From an uncultured Prevotella sp. (lineage in GTDB: Bacteria > Bacteroidota > Bacteroidia > Bacteroidales > Bacteroidaceae), in NCBI GenBank assembly GCA_947165435.1, contig CAMVAI010000015.1, positions 1 through 48,996 of the forward strand: a stretch of 48,996 nt of DNA. Reading direction: 5' to 3'. Made by a program: the position numbers and the translations under genes. Positions 1-8,394 of the stretch are shown piece by piece (positions within the stretch are counted from its first letter, which is position 1; each line of letters begins with the position of its first letter). Below the pieces are notes generated by a model, which did no database searches, was not told where the DNA came from, and was given only the letters and a program-made list of their open reading frames with translations.

Positions 1-562
1 AACTTGGAACAGCCAACAAAGCAAGACTGGCCTATCTCTGAAACCGTATTGGGAATGATGATGGAGGACAGCGACGTACAACCTTCGAAGGAATATGCGC
101 CTAAGTCAAGAAGTCCTTCGTTCAGGCTGGCACTCTCCAAGGAGGTACAACCGCTGAAAGTGTCGGAATACATGTGGAGAACTGAACTCGGGATTTTTAT
201 TGTCTTCAAAGACACGCAACCAACGAACACACCAAAGCCTGATGCAGTATAGCTACTGGTACCTATATTCAGAATGCCCTCCCCCAATGTTACTGACTCC
301 AAAGCCGTGCAATTCTTGAAGGCATTACGATGAATGCTGCGAACAGAACCCGGTATGGACATTGTCTTCAGGGCCGTGCAGTCGGCAAAAGCATTTGAGG
401 AAATCACGCTACAACCCTCGTTGATGGTAACATCTGTCAGTGCTTTGCAGCCTTCAAACAAATTGAGTCCCATCGTTGAAACCTTGCTGCCTATGACGGC
501 TTTGGACAACTTGGAACAGCCAACAAAGCAAGACTGGCCTATCTCTGAAACCGTATTGGGAA
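1..562. repeat. 55-bp exact direct repeat inside the BspA gene (1-55 and 508-562)
   Basis: Bases 1-55 and 508-562 are identical; the copies diverge at base 56 versus 563. On the coding strand both encode the same stretch, including PNTVSEIGQSCFVGCSKL. The span given runs from the first to the second copy. Other repeats in this gene resemble each other only at protein level, so this pair is a recent duplication or gene-conversion tract and a possible site of repeat-number change. Confidence 0.9.
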
Positions 563-1214
563 CACTAAACTCCGTTAATGCCGTACAACCGTAAAATGCT
601 GACTCTCCTATCGTTTCCAACCCATCGTTCAGCACCACATTCTCCAACGACGTACAGCCCCTGAATGTGTTGCCGCCGAGGTATTTTACCGTATAGGGAA
701 TCTCTACCGTTTTCAACGACACACAGTTTTGGAACACACCCGTGCCGCTTGAGGACCCGAGGTTGACCACACCATAGCCAAACTTCACATCCTCCAACGA
801 GGAACAGCCGCTGAAGGCCCCGTCGCCTACCGTCTCAATCCCGCCGTGAATCAGAATTTTCTTCAGCGAGACGCATCCGGCAAAGCAGTTGCTGCCGAGA
901 TATTTGATTTTCAGCAGCTTATCTTCCATGTCAAGCTCGGTGATGCTCTGGTTGTTCCGGAACACGCCGTCGCCGATAGCCGTCACGTCATACCACTTTT
1001 CGCCGTCTGTTGCCACAGAGGGGAAGGAAACGACGCCCGAATAGGTCTCGCCCTTCTTGGCGTAGAGCGTCACCTCGCCCGGCTCTGAGTCGGTAGCTCT
1101 CTTGGTAACCGTAAAACTGTATCGGCCGTCGTCGAAAGCTTGGGCAACGACGGAGGCCAGCAGGAAGACTGCCAGCAACAGGGCACGCGAAATGAAATGC
1201 AAATGCTTCTTCAT
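1..1214 (-). CDS. BspA-like leucine-rich repeat surface protein (3' end outside window)
   Basis: Secreted or cell-surface protein of the BspA/LRR_5 type, known in oral and gut Bacteroidales for adhesion and host binding; its ligand cannot be read from sequence. The start ATG (complement of 1212-1214) opens a signal peptide (MKKHLHFISRALLLAVFLLA, cleavage probably after AQA). A short beta-rich segment (YSFTVTKRATDSEPGEVTLY) follows, then at least 13 repeats of about 23-30 residues built on patterns such as FxGCxSLxxVxIPxxVxxIGxxxF. About 404 codons are visible and no stop is reached, so the C-terminus lies beyond base 1. Its start is only 6 bases after the stop of the YD-repeat gene, so the two are probably co-transcribed from the promoter at 1604-1611. 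Family assignment is secure; function is inferred. Confidence 0.9.
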   Translation of the reverse strand, partial: MKKHLHFISRALLLAVFLLASVVAQAFDDGRYSFTVTKRATDSEPGEVTLYAKKGETYSGVVSFPSVATDGEKWYDVTAIGDGVFRNNQSITELDMEDKLLKIKYLGSNCFAGCVSLKKILIHGGIETVGDGAFSGCSSLEDVKFGYGVVNLGSSSGTGVFQNCVSLKTVEIPYTVKYLGGNTFRGCTSLENVVLNDGLETIGESAFYGCTALTEFSVPNTVSEIGQSCFVGCSKLSKAVIGSKVSTMGLNLFEGCKALTDVTINEGCSVISSNAFADCTALKTMSIPGSVRSIHRNAFKNCTALESVTLGEGILNIGTSSYTASGFGVFVGCVSLKTIKIPSSVLHMYSDTFSGCTSLESASLNEGLLDLGAYSFEGCTSLSSIIIPNTVSEIGQSCFVGCSK

Positions 1215-1220
1215 AATGGT

Positions 1221-1565
1221 TTAGGGCTTTTGTGGTTCTACATCTTGTTCTTTGGCGGCAAGGGGCTGGCTGGCGGTTGCCTGACGGCGGCCCATTGCCG
1301 ACGGCTGCTGGCTGGCGGTTGCCGAAGAGTCGGCAGGAACGGCCTGCCTGGCGGGGGCCTGACTCGGCTTTGCCACACTGGGCGTGAACGTCTTGGCCGT
1401 ACGGTTGCCCAGGACATCGTAGGTGTAGGTGGTCACTCCGGCAGGCGACACGACCCGTACCAGTCGGTTCAGCTTGTCATACTCATACGTGGTCTTGCCC
1501 GTCTGGGCATGCAGCATCCCCGCAATGGCGAGGCAGGCTGCAAGACATAAGGTTTTCTTCTTCAT
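1221..1565 (-). CDS. Small secreted YD-repeat (RHS-like) protein
   Basis: 114-residue protein. Residues 1-20 form a signal peptide (MKKKTLCLAACLAIAGMLHA). Next is a short YD/RHS-type repeat (TYEYDKLNRLVRVVSP, then VTTYTYDVLGNRTAKTF), and then a low-complexity Pro/Ala/Gln/Ser tail of about 55 residues. YD repeats normally occur in tens of copies in large RHS or teneurin-type shells; here only about one and a half are present, so this is not an RHS toxin. An in-frame ATG three codons upstream (1574) is possible, but MKKK gives the usual signal-peptide start. It heads a probable two-gene operon with the BspA-like gene 6 bases downstream. Role unknown; a cell-surface accessory of the BspA protein is only a guess. 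Confidence 0.75.
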   Translation of the reverse strand: MKKKTLCLAACLAIAGMLHAQTGKTTYEYDKLNRLVRVVSPAGVTTYTYDVLGNRTAKTFTPSVAKPSQAPARQAVPADSSATASQQPSAMGRRQATASQPLAAKEQDVEPQKP

Positions 1566-1603
1566 ATCTGTCATGATTCTGTTTTTTGCATCATAGCTGG
1601 GTG

Positions 1604-1611
1604 CAAAGGTA
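1604..1611 (-). promoter_or_regulatory. -7 box TACCTTTG for the YD-repeat/BspA operon
   Basis: The complement of CAAAGGTA reads TACCTTTG, matching the Bacteroidetes sigma-ABfr -7 consensus TAnnTTTG, about 38 bases before the MKKK start. The upstream -33 region is AT-rich with no exact TTTG at ideal spacing. Confidence 0.7.
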
Positions 1612-1696
1612 ATATAAATAAAGTGAAAAAGCAAGAAAAACGTCACTCTTTTGTAAAAACATGATACACAAGGCCGCTGGAACGGCAAACTTTTCG

Positions 1697-1704
1697 TACC
1701 TTTG
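1697..1704 (+). promoter_or_regulatory. -7 box TACCTTTG immediately before copA
   Basis: TACCTTTG ends only 5 bases before the copA ATG at 1710. Taking the rnpB promoter in this window as a ruler (RNA begins about 7 bases after TTTG), transcription would start at or within the ATG, giving a leaderless mRNA. Confidence 0.65.
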
Positions 1705-1709
1705 CAGCC

Positions 1710-3644
1710 ATGGAAAAGAAGACTTTTGCCGTGCTGGGCATGATGTGTGCCGGATGCGCGGCCAACGTAGAGAGAAAACTGAACGCTACCGAAGGAGTGA
1801 GGAAAGCCGCCGTGAACCTGCCCGCCCGGACGGCTCTGGTGGAATACGACGAGACGGTAACATCGCCCCACGACATGAAGGAGGCACTGGCGAAGATAGG
1901 CTACGACATGGTGACAGAAGAGAACCGCAACGTAGAGGCTATCGAGCGGCAGTCGCTCAACAGGCTGCGGCGCAGGGTGCTGCTGTCGTGGCTCTTCGCC
2001 CTGACGGTAATGACGCTGTCGATGGGGTGGATGGGCACAGCGGCCTGGACTGCCGACGTGCGCAACCAGGCGATGCTGATACTGGCCCTGCTGAACATCG
2101 TCTATTGCGGACGGCAATTCTATGTCAATGCCGCACGGCAGATGGCGCACGCCACCGCCAACATGGACACGCTGGTGGCGCTGTCAACGGGCATCTCGTT
2201 CGCCTTCAGCGTCTTCAACACCTTCTGGGGCGAGAGCTACTGGGGCAGCAGGGGCATCGAGTGGCACACGTGGTTCGACGCATCGGTCATGATCATCACC
2301 TTCGTGCTGACGGGGCGGCTGATGGAGGAACGCGCCAAGCACGGCACGGCGGCAGCCATACGCTCGCTTATGGGGCTGGTGCCCAAGACGGCACGGCGCA
2401 TAGCCGACGGACAGGCGATAGACACGCCCATTGCCGCACTGCAGCCCGGCGACATCATCGAGGTGCGACCGGGCGAGAAGATTCCCGTAGATGGGAGGGT
2501 AACATCGGCAGCAGCGACACCGCCGGGCGACGATGCCGACAGGTCGCAGACCGCCTCAGCGACTGTCGATGAGTCGATGCTCACCGGCGAGTCGGCCGCC
2601 GTCGGCAAGCACAGCGGCGAGAGGGTGCTGGCAGGCACCATCGTGGCCTCAGGCACACTGCGTTTCCGTGCCGAGGCAGTAGGAGAGCAGACGGTGCTGG
2701 CCAACATGATACGCATGGTGCAGGAGGCACAGGGCTCTAAGGCACCGGTGCAGCGCGTGGTGGACCGCATAGCCCTCGTCTTCGTACCCATGGTGGGGGG
2801 CATCGCCCTCGTCACCTTCCTGGCGTGGATAGCCATCGGCGGACAGCAGCTGTTGCCACAGGCCCTGCTGTCGGCAGTCTCGGTGCTGGTGATAGCCTGT
2901 CCGTGCGCTATGGGGCTGGCCACACCTACCGCCCTGATGGTGGGCATAGGCAAGGCTGCGAAGATGGGCATACTGGTGAAAGACGCCACCGCCCTGGAAC
3001 AGCTGCGGCAGGTAGATGCGATGGTGGTTGACAAGACGGGCACGCTGACCCGCCCCGCCGGAGACAGCACGACAGAGGTGCTGAAGCCTCACGTGGGCGA
3101 AGCCATCGGCACGCTGAGCCGCATGGGCATAGCCATCTATATGATGAGTGGCGACAAGGAGGAACGGGTGGCAGCCATAGCCCGCGAGGCCGGCATAGCG
3201 CACTATCGGGCGCAGGTGATGCCCGACGACAAAGACCGCCTGGTGGGCGACTTGCAGGCTGAGGGGCACCATGTGGCCATGATGGGCGACGGCATCAACG
3301 ACTCGCAGGCGCTGGCGCGTGCCGACGTGAGCATCGCCATGGGGCGCGGCACTGACGTGGCGATGGATGTGGCACAGGTGACGCTGATGGGCGACGACCT
3401 GCGGCGCATTCCGCAGGCCATCGAACTCTCGAAACGTACCGTAGCCATGATTCGCCAGAACCTCTTCTGGGCGTTCGTGTATAATGTCGTCTGCATACCG
3501 CTGGCAGCCGGCGTGCCCTACCTCGCAGGCCTGCACTGGCAGATTACGCCTATGTGGGCATCGGCCCTGATGGCGTTTTCGAGCGTCAGCGTGGTGCTCA
3601 ACTCGCTGCGCCTGGCCTGGCATCATCCCTATAGCAGCGTCTGA
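1710..3644 (+). CDS. copA: Heavy-metal (copper-type) P1B-ATPase with a missing nucleotide-binding domain
   Basis: Inner-membrane metal-exporting ATPase by family. In order: an N-terminal metal-binding HMA domain with GMMCAGC (residues 10-16); membrane helices; an actuator domain with TGES (292-295); the CPC metal-site motif (397-399) typical of Cu+/Ag+ pumps; the phosphorylation motif DKTGTLT (Asp441); and the hinge GDGIND (526-531), followed by the last two helices. At 644 residues it is about 100 shorter than a standard CopA. Only about 12 residues separate DKTGTLT from the segment LKPHVGEAIGTLSRMGI, so the ATP-binding N-domain and its HP motif are not there. The actuator loop also carries an Ala/Asp-rich insert of about 20 residues before VDESMLTGE. 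The frame is intact and later motifs are normal, so this may be a lineage variant rather than a wreck. EFR1 follows after 24 bases. Confidence 0.85.
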   Translation: MEKKTFAVLGMMCAGCAANVERKLNATEGVRKAAVNLPARTALVEYDETVTSPHDMKEALAKIGYDMVTEENRNVEAIERQSLNRLRRRVLLSWLFALTVMTLSMGWMGTAAWTADVRNQAMLILALLNIVYCGRQFYVNAARQMAHATANMDTLVALSTGISFAFSVFNTFWGESYWGSRGIEWHTWFDASVMIITFVLTGRLMEERAKHGTAAAIRSLMGLVPKTARRIADGQAIDTPIAALQPGDIIEVRPGEKIPVDGRVTSAAATPPGDDADRSQTASATVDESMLTGESAAVGKHSGERVLAGTIVASGTLRFRAEAVGEQTVLANMIRMVQEAQGSKAPVQRVVDRIALVFVPMVGGIALVTFLAWIAIGGQQLLPQALLSAVSVLVIACPCAMGLATPTALMVGIGKAAKMGILVKDATALEQLRQVDAMVVDKTGTLTRPAGDSTTEVLKPHVGEAIGTLSRMGIAIYMMSGDKEERVAAIAREAGIAHYRAQVMPDDKDRLVGDLQAEGHHVAMMGDGINDSQALARADVSIAMGRGTDVAMDVAQVTLMGDDLRRIPQAIELSKRTVAMIRQNLFWAFVYNVVCIPLAAGVPYLAGLHWQITPMWASALMAFSSVSVVLNSLRLAWHHPYSSV

Positions 3645-3668
3645 CAAGCCAACAAAACGACAAACATC

Positions 3669-4436
3669 ATGATATTCTATTTTTCAGGAACGGGCAACAC
3701 CCGGTGGGCCGCCCGCCAGATAGCCGACAAGACAGGCGACAAGACAGTAAACATAGCCGACGAGATGGGCAAGGAGCCGCAGACCTACCGCATGGGCGAC
3801 GGCGAGCGGCTGGGCTTCTGCTTCCCCACGCACGGATGGCAGCCGCCACGGCTGGTCCGCGAGTTCATAGGCCGCTCCCGGTTCGTGGGTGCCACGTATG
3901 TGTATGCGCTGACGACATGCGGCGACAGCACGGGCGACGCGATGGCCATCTTCTGCCGCGAACTGCAGCGGAAGGGGCTGCATGCCGACGCGCTCTTCTC
4001 GGTCATCATGCCCGAGTCGTATGTCTGTCTGCCATTCATGTACACCGACACACCGGCCAGGGAGCGCGAGAAGATAGAGCAGGCACGGGGGCTGCTGGCA
4101 CACATAGCCGACCAGATAGACCGCCGCGAGCGTGAGACCGCGCTGACGAAGGGCCCCACGCCGTGGCTGTTCAGCTACGTGATAGGGCGCTACTTCAACC
4201 GGCACATGGTGAGCGACGGCAAGTTCCGGGTCGATGAGGATGTCTGCACGCAGTGCGGCAAGTGCCAGCGGGTGTGCCCGGTGGCAAACATCAAGGGTAC
4301 ACCGCCCGAATGGTTGCACAACGGACGGTGTACGTGTTGTCTGGCTTGCTATCACCACTGTCCCGTGCATGCCATCAACTACGGCAACATCACACGCAAG
4401 CGCGGACAGTATTTCATGAAAGAACAGCGCGACTGA
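3669..4436 (+). CDS. EFR1-type flavodoxin/ferredoxin fusion protein
   Basis: 255-residue cytoplasmic electron-transfer protein. The N-terminus is a flavodoxin fold with the FMN phosphate loop FSGTGNTRWAARQIAD (residues 5-20). The C-terminus has two 4Fe-4S motifs, CTQCGKCQRVCP (Cys193, 196, 199, 203) and CTCCLACYHHCP (Cys221, 224, 227, 231). This is the architecture of the EFR1 family of anaerobes; partners and substrates are mostly unknown. It starts 24 bases after copA on the same strand, so a link to metal or redox homeostasis is possible but unproven. It is convergent with yggS, leaving 34 bases between stop codons. Confidence 0.88.
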   Translation: MIFYFSGTGNTRWAARQIADKTGDKTVNIADEMGKEPQTYRMGDGERLGFCFPTHGWQPPRLVREFIGRSRFVGATYVYALTTCGDSTGDAMAIFCRELQRKGLHADALFSVIMPESYVCLPFMYTDTPAREREKIEQARGLLAHIADQIDRRERETALTKGPTPWLFSYVIGRYFNRHMVSDGKFRVDEDVCTQCGKCQRVCPVANIKGTPPEWLHNGRCTCCLACYHHCPVHAINYGNITRKRGQYFMKEQRD

Positions 4437-4470
4437 CAGGCAGGCAGTGCGCACGAAAGAGCGTCAGCCC

Positions 4471-5142
4471 CTAATAGACGCGGGGCCCGAAGATGAGCGT
4501 GCCGACACGCACCATGGTGCTGCCCTCGGTGACGGCTATGCGATAGTCGTGGCTCATGCCCCAGGAGCGCTCGCAGAAGTCGTCGCTGTCGGCAAACCAC
4601 CGCTGCTTGCACTCGTCGAACAGCTGGTGGGCCTGGCGGAACTCGCGGCGTATCTGCGACGAGTCATCGACATTCGATGCCATCATCATCAGGCCGCAGA
4701 TGCGCACATGCTCCATCTGCCGCCACTCGCCGCCGTCGAGCAGCTGGCGCAGGGCGTCGGGGGTAAGGCCGTACTTGGTCTCTTCCTCGGCAATGTGAAG
4801 TTCGAGCAGCACACGGATGACGCGCCCGCAGCGCGCCGCCTGTTTCTCGATTTCGCGGAGCAGCCGCAGCGAATCGACAGCTTCTATCATCGACACGTAG
4901 GGGGCTATGTATTTCACCTTGTTGGTCTGCAGGTGGCCTATGAAGTGCCACTCGATGTCGCGGGGCAGTGCCTCGTGCTTCTGGCGCAGCTCCTGCTCGT
5001 GACTCTCGCCGAAGAGGCGCTGCCCCTCGGCGTAGGCGGCCTCGATATAGCTGGCAGGATGGTACTTGCTGATGGCCACCAGGCGCACGCCCTGCGGCAG
5101 GTCGGAAAGCACCTGGTGGAGATTATTCTTGACGTCGTACAT
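4471..5142 (-). CDS. YggS/PLPBP-family pyridoxal-phosphate homeostasis protein
   Basis: 223-residue alanine-racemase-fold protein of the YggS (PROSC/PLPBP) family, which binds PLP and controls free vitamin B6 and amino-acid pools without a known catalytic reaction. Lys26 in RLVAISKYHP is the PLP lysine. The family hallmarks GESHEQEL, WHFIGHLQTNKVKY and, near the end, GTLIFGPR are present. Length is normal. It is the last gene of a minus-strand run (BrkB, pseudokinase, DUF4494, YggS) with gaps of 35-55 bases, so it is probably expressed from an upstream promoter. Confidence 0.93.
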   Translation of the reverse strand: MYDVKNNLHQVLSDLPQGVRLVAISKYHPASYIEAAYAEGQRLFGESHEQELRQKHEALPRDIEWHFIGHLQTNKVKYIAPYVSMIEAVDSLRLLREIEKQAARCGRVIRVLLELHIAEEETKYGLTPDALRQLLDGGEWRQMEHVRICGLMMMASNVDDSSQIRREFRQAHQLFDECKQRWFADSDDFCERSWGMSHDYRIAVTEGSTMVRVGTLIFGPRVY

Positions 5143-5197
5143 AAACGGAAAAAGCTTCTTTTATCTTGACTTTCCCTACACAAAACGCGGGGGAAAG

Positions 5198-5680
5198 TTA
5201 TCCTTCGTATTCGGGTTTGTCGTCGGCCTCTTTCTTGGCATACTCGAAGACGTCCATAAGGGTGGTCTCGGCTACGGAGGCGATGACATAGTCTATCATC
5301 GTGCTGCCCATGACGCTCTCGATATTGCCTACGGCACCCTTCAGCGTACCGGCCTGCACCAGGTAGTTGACGTTGGAGCGTTTCTCCTTCTCGGTCTTCT
5401 CGTCGAGGGTGATGAACTGCAGCTTAGCCTTGTACCAGCGGTCGGCCATCTCTTCGTCGCTAAAGAAGATCTCCTTGTAGGGGGCTATCTTGATGTCCTT
5501 GATGGTAAACTCGCCGCTGATGTAGCTCGACATCTCTTCCATAATGCGCTTCTCGGCCTCTGTGAACGACAGGGCATCGACAACATAGTTTTCACTGACC
5601 TTCTTCTGAAGGCCGTCTTCCATTACTTTCTCGTATGCAATCTTGCATTCAAACCAAATAGCGGTTCTTGATCTCATCAT
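5198..5680 (-). CDS. DUF4494 family protein
   Basis: 160-residue soluble protein matching the Bacteroidetes-specific DUF4494 family by its opening pattern WFECKIAYEKVMEDG, the middle FTEAEKRIMEE and the later DEKTEKEKRSNVNYLVQAG. No signal peptide or membrane segment is seen, and no catalytic motif is recognisable. Two adjacent ATGs (5680 and 5677) are possible starts. It lies 55 bases from yggS and 35 bases from the pseudokinase gene on the same strand. Function unknown. Confidence 0.85.
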   Translation of the reverse strand: MMRSRTAIWFECKIAYEKVMEDGLQKKVSENYVVDALSFTEAEKRIMEEMSSYISGEFTIKDIKIAPYKEIFFSDEEMADRWYKAKLQFITLDEKTEKEKRSNVNYLVQAGTLKGAVGNIESVMGSTMIDYVIASVAETTLMDVFEYAKKEADDKPEYEG

Positions 5681-5715
5681 TGTTATTTACGATTTACGGA
5701 TATTTTCGATTTATT

Positions 5716-6966
5716 TTATTTCTTGCCCGGCAGCTGGACACCACGGCTGTTCGTACCGCCCAGCGCCTGTTTCTTCTTCTCGGTGATGCGGTCGATGATT
5801 TCGGTGGCAATGAGCTGCGAGCGCGCGGGGTCCAGGCCCGACTCGTCGCCGATACGGCTCTGGGCCTGCATCAGCTCCTCGATGGTCGACTGGCTCTCGG
5901 CGGCAAACTTCTTCTCGCTGTTGTTCATGTGCTCCTTGTCGTAGATTTTCGAGAGGATGCGGTCAGCCTCCTTCTCGTAGTTCTTGCGGAATATCTCTTC
6001 GGCCTTCGCCTGATAGTCGCGGTGCGCCTGTAGCTCTTGGTTGCCCAGCGAGTCAGTGCCGCTGACTACGCCAAGCTCGGCAGGGTCGAAGCCATCGTCG
6101 AGCAGCTCGTCGGTGGCCTGACGCGGCGCGGGCTTGACAAACTCGACAGGGTTCGACTCGGGCATCATGTCGAAATAGGCCCATACGGCCAGCAGGGTGA
6201 GTGCCAGAGCTACGCAGAAAGTGACGGCGGTATGCAGCCGTCCCTTGGTGCCCTCAACGGCCTTCAGCAGCGATTCGGGGCTGTCGTAGCGGTCTTCGGG
6301 CATCGCCTTCACAGCTTTGGCGATGGCCTTACGATACTCCAGGGGTTCGCCGGCCGATGCGAAGAGCCACTGCATGAAGCGGCCGATGGAATAGACGTCG
6401 CACCGTTCGTCGATAGTGCCGTGGTCCAGCACTTCGGGAGCCACATAGTCGGCATCGTCGCCATAGAGTGCCCGCTGGTCTTTCACGCCGAAATAGTAGG
6501 AGCCGTGCGACAGCAGCATGACGGCATTGTCGCCCTTGCGCACGAAGACGCTGTGCGGCGAATAGCAGACGTGCTTCACGCCCTGGCGGTGCAGATAGGC
6601 CGTCAGCTCTACCAGTGTCTTCAGCGTATTGTCGATAAAGCCCTTCGATGCCACCACCGCCGGGGTGTCGCGCAGCAGCTGGTCGAACGACAGGAATGTG
6701 CCGTTCTCTATCTCCAGCCTTACCACCTCGTTGTCGTGCATCAGGGGAGTGAAATGCAGCTGGTGGTTGTGGGCCAGCGTCTTGTTCTTCTCGCACTCCG
6801 TCTTCAGAGCCTCTGCGAAAAGGAGGCTTTCGTTCATCTCGCGGCGTATATCTACCACACCACGGTATTTGCCGTCTATCTGTGTACGGTAATACTCGCC
6901 GATGGCCAAGACGGTCTTGTTCAGTTTGCCGTCGCTTCTTGCTGCTAATAATTCTTCGTAATTCAC
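5716..6966 (-). CDS. Membrane-anchored Ser/Thr-kinase-like pseudokinase
   Basis: 416 residues. Residues 1-240 show the protein-kinase C-lobe: an intact APE motif (DYVAPEVL, near 173-180) and the helix-F aspartate in CDVYSIG (189-195). The catalytic parts are degenerate: the HRDLKPxN loop is replaced by KHVCYSPHSVFV (131-142), without the catalytic Asp, and DFG is replaced by SHG (153-155). Residues 245-265 are one transmembrane helix. The remaining 150 residues are charged and helical and should lie in the periplasm if the kinase-like domain is cytoplasmic. It most likely acts as a scaffold or sensor rather than an active kinase. It sits between the BrkB protein and DUF4494 in a minus-strand cluster. 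Kinase-fold assignment is firm; lack of activity is inferred. Confidence 0.8.
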   Translation of the reverse strand: MNYEELLAARSDGKLNKTVLAIGEYYRTQIDGKYRGVVDIRREMNESLLFAEALKTECEKNKTLAHNHQLHFTPLMHDNEVVRLEIENGTFLSFDQLLRDTPAVVASKGFIDNTLKTLVELTAYLHRQGVKHVCYSPHSVFVRKGDNAVMLLSHGSYYFGVKDQRALYGDDADYVAPEVLDHGTIDERCDVYSIGRFMQWLFASAGEPLEYRKAIAKAVKAMPEDRYDSPESLLKAVEGTKGRLHTAVTFCVALALTLLAVWAYFDMMPESNPVEFVKPAPRQATDELLDDGFDPAELGVVSGTDSLGNQELQAHRDYQAKAEEIFRKNYEKEADRILSKIYDKEHMNNSEKKFAAESQSTIEELMQAQSRIGDESGLDPARSQLIATEIIDRITEKKKQALGGTNSRGVQLPGKK

Positions 6967-7011
6967 GTCGTTTTTCGGTTTGGTTAATATGTGATGTGAC
7001 TCAAAAAGCCT

Positions 7012-8331
7012 TTACAGGTCTTGCAGCCGTATGCTGCGCAGACATCGCAAATAGTTCATACGGAGCTCTATGGCCCTACCCCACTGGCTACCGAAGAGGC
7101 TACTCACGTCGAGGTCTATCTTCCATTGTCCATACGACTCCAGCCTATCTACCATTGCACCCACCGTCATGTTCGCCAGGTCTTCGGCAGGCATGTAGCG
7201 CGACGCCTCGCTTTTCTCGTCGCCAGTCACCTCGATGACCAGTCCGGCTTGCCCCAGCGCATACAACAGGTCGTTGACAATGCGTATGGGCACCGTGGTC
7301 TCCTCGCGCAGCTCCAGGGCCGAATAGGGCTTCTGGCCTTTGGCGAAACGGCGGCAGATGCGGCTCATGAGCAGGGCAGCCAGCAGGATGCGGTAGCGGT
7401 GGCTGATTTCACCCGTCTCGGCATCGTAGTCGTAGTAGGCCAGGTTCTGGTTGGTGTAGCACAGCTGGGCACCGAATAGGCAGATGGTCCACGAGATCTG
7501 CATCCATAGCATGAACAACGGCAGTGCGGCAAAGGAGCCGTAGATGGCGTTATAGCTGGAGAGGAATATCTGTGAGTGGATATAGACTATCTGCAGGGCC
7601 TGCATGGCGATACCCGCCAGTATGCCCGGCACGACGACGCAGATGGGCTTGACGTGGGTGTTGGGCATGAAGAGGTAGAGACCGATGAACATGCCCGACA
7701 TCAGTACGTAGGGCAGCAGGTCAATGAGGAAGCGCACGGTGGACCCGAGCAGCAGGAGGTCGGGCAGGGAGTCGGCAATGGTAGCCATGAAGATAGACAG
7801 GCCGGAGGTGACAACCACAACGATGGGGAAGAGGAAGAACATGGCCAGATAGTCGGTGAAGGTACGGAAGATGCTGCGCGGCTTCTTCACCTGCCATATC
7901 TCGTTGAAGGCATCCTCGACGTTGCTCACCAGCATGAGCACCGTATAGAGCATGAAGAGCAGTCCGATGCCGAGGAAGATGCCGCTACGGGTGTGTATCA
8001 GGTAGCTATTCACGAAGCCTATGATGGTATCGGCCACCTGCGGCTGCGAGGCAAGGGCGTCGCGGAACCACACCTCTATATAGCGGTTGTAGCCGAACCC
8101 GCGGGCTATGGCAAACACCACGGCAAGGATGGGCACGATGGCCAACAGCGTGGAATAGGTCAGGGCTGCCGCCATAGACATGACGCGCTTGGCGGTGAAG
8201 AAACGTACCGCCAGCATCACCTTCTTGGCGATGCCTACCATCAGGTATTTCAGCGGCGACACGTCACCACGGGTGATACGCCATATATCGACGCTGAAGA
8301 ACTGTATGATTCTATCGGCCTGCTGTCCCAA
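7012..8331 (-). CDS. YihY/BrkB-family integral membrane protein with C-terminal winged-helix-like domain (TTG start)
   Basis: 439-residue polytopic inner-membrane protein of the YihY/BrkB family (once listed as RNase BN, now regarded as a transporter-like family of unclear substrate). Family features include MSMAAALTYSTLLAIVPILA, several further membrane helices in residues 50-300, and the YNAIYGSFAALPLFMLWMQ signature. Residues from about 310 form a soluble helical domain resembling a winged helix (EETTVPIRIVNDLLYALGQ), common in Bacteroidetes members. The frame has no upstream ATG before a stop at 8359; TTG at 8331 gives a normal N-terminus, while the first ATG would remove about 30 residues including the conserved FSVDIWR. 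It lies 63 bases downstream of the rnpB 3' end. Confidence 0.88.
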   Translation of the reverse strand: MGQQADRIIQFFSVDIWRITRGDVSPLKYLMVGIAKKVMLAVRFFTAKRVMSMAAALTYSTLLAIVPILAVVFAIARGFGYNRYIEVWFRDALASQPQVADTIIGFVNSYLIHTRSGIFLGIGLLFMLYTVLMLVSNVEDAFNEIWQVKKPRSIFRTFTDYLAMFFLFPIVVVVTSGLSIFMATIADSLPDLLLLGSTVRFLIDLLPYVLMSGMFIGLYLFMPNTHVKPICVVVPGILAGIAMQALQIVYIHSQIFLSSYNAIYGSFAALPLFMLWMQISWTICLFGAQLCYTNQNLAYYDYDAETGEISHRYRILLAALLMSRICRRFAKGQKPYSALELREETTVPIRIVNDLLYALGQAGLVIEVTGDEKSEASRYMPAEDLANMTVGAMVDRLESYGQWKIDLDVSSLFGSQWGRAIELRMNYLRCLRSIRLQDL

Positions 8332-8394
8332 AGTCTGCTTTTTTCGGTTGCTCCTTAACTAATTATTAATTCATGACGATTCTGAATGAAAAAA

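Noticed and set aside
1221..2150. Longer form of the YD-repeat protein starting near 2150
   Set aside because: The extension runs antisense through copA and past the promoter at 1604-1611; the signal peptide starts at 1565.
1661..3647. Long open frames on both strands overlapping copA
   Set aside because: They are shadows caused by high GC; only the plus-strand frame with P-type ATPase motifs is coherent.
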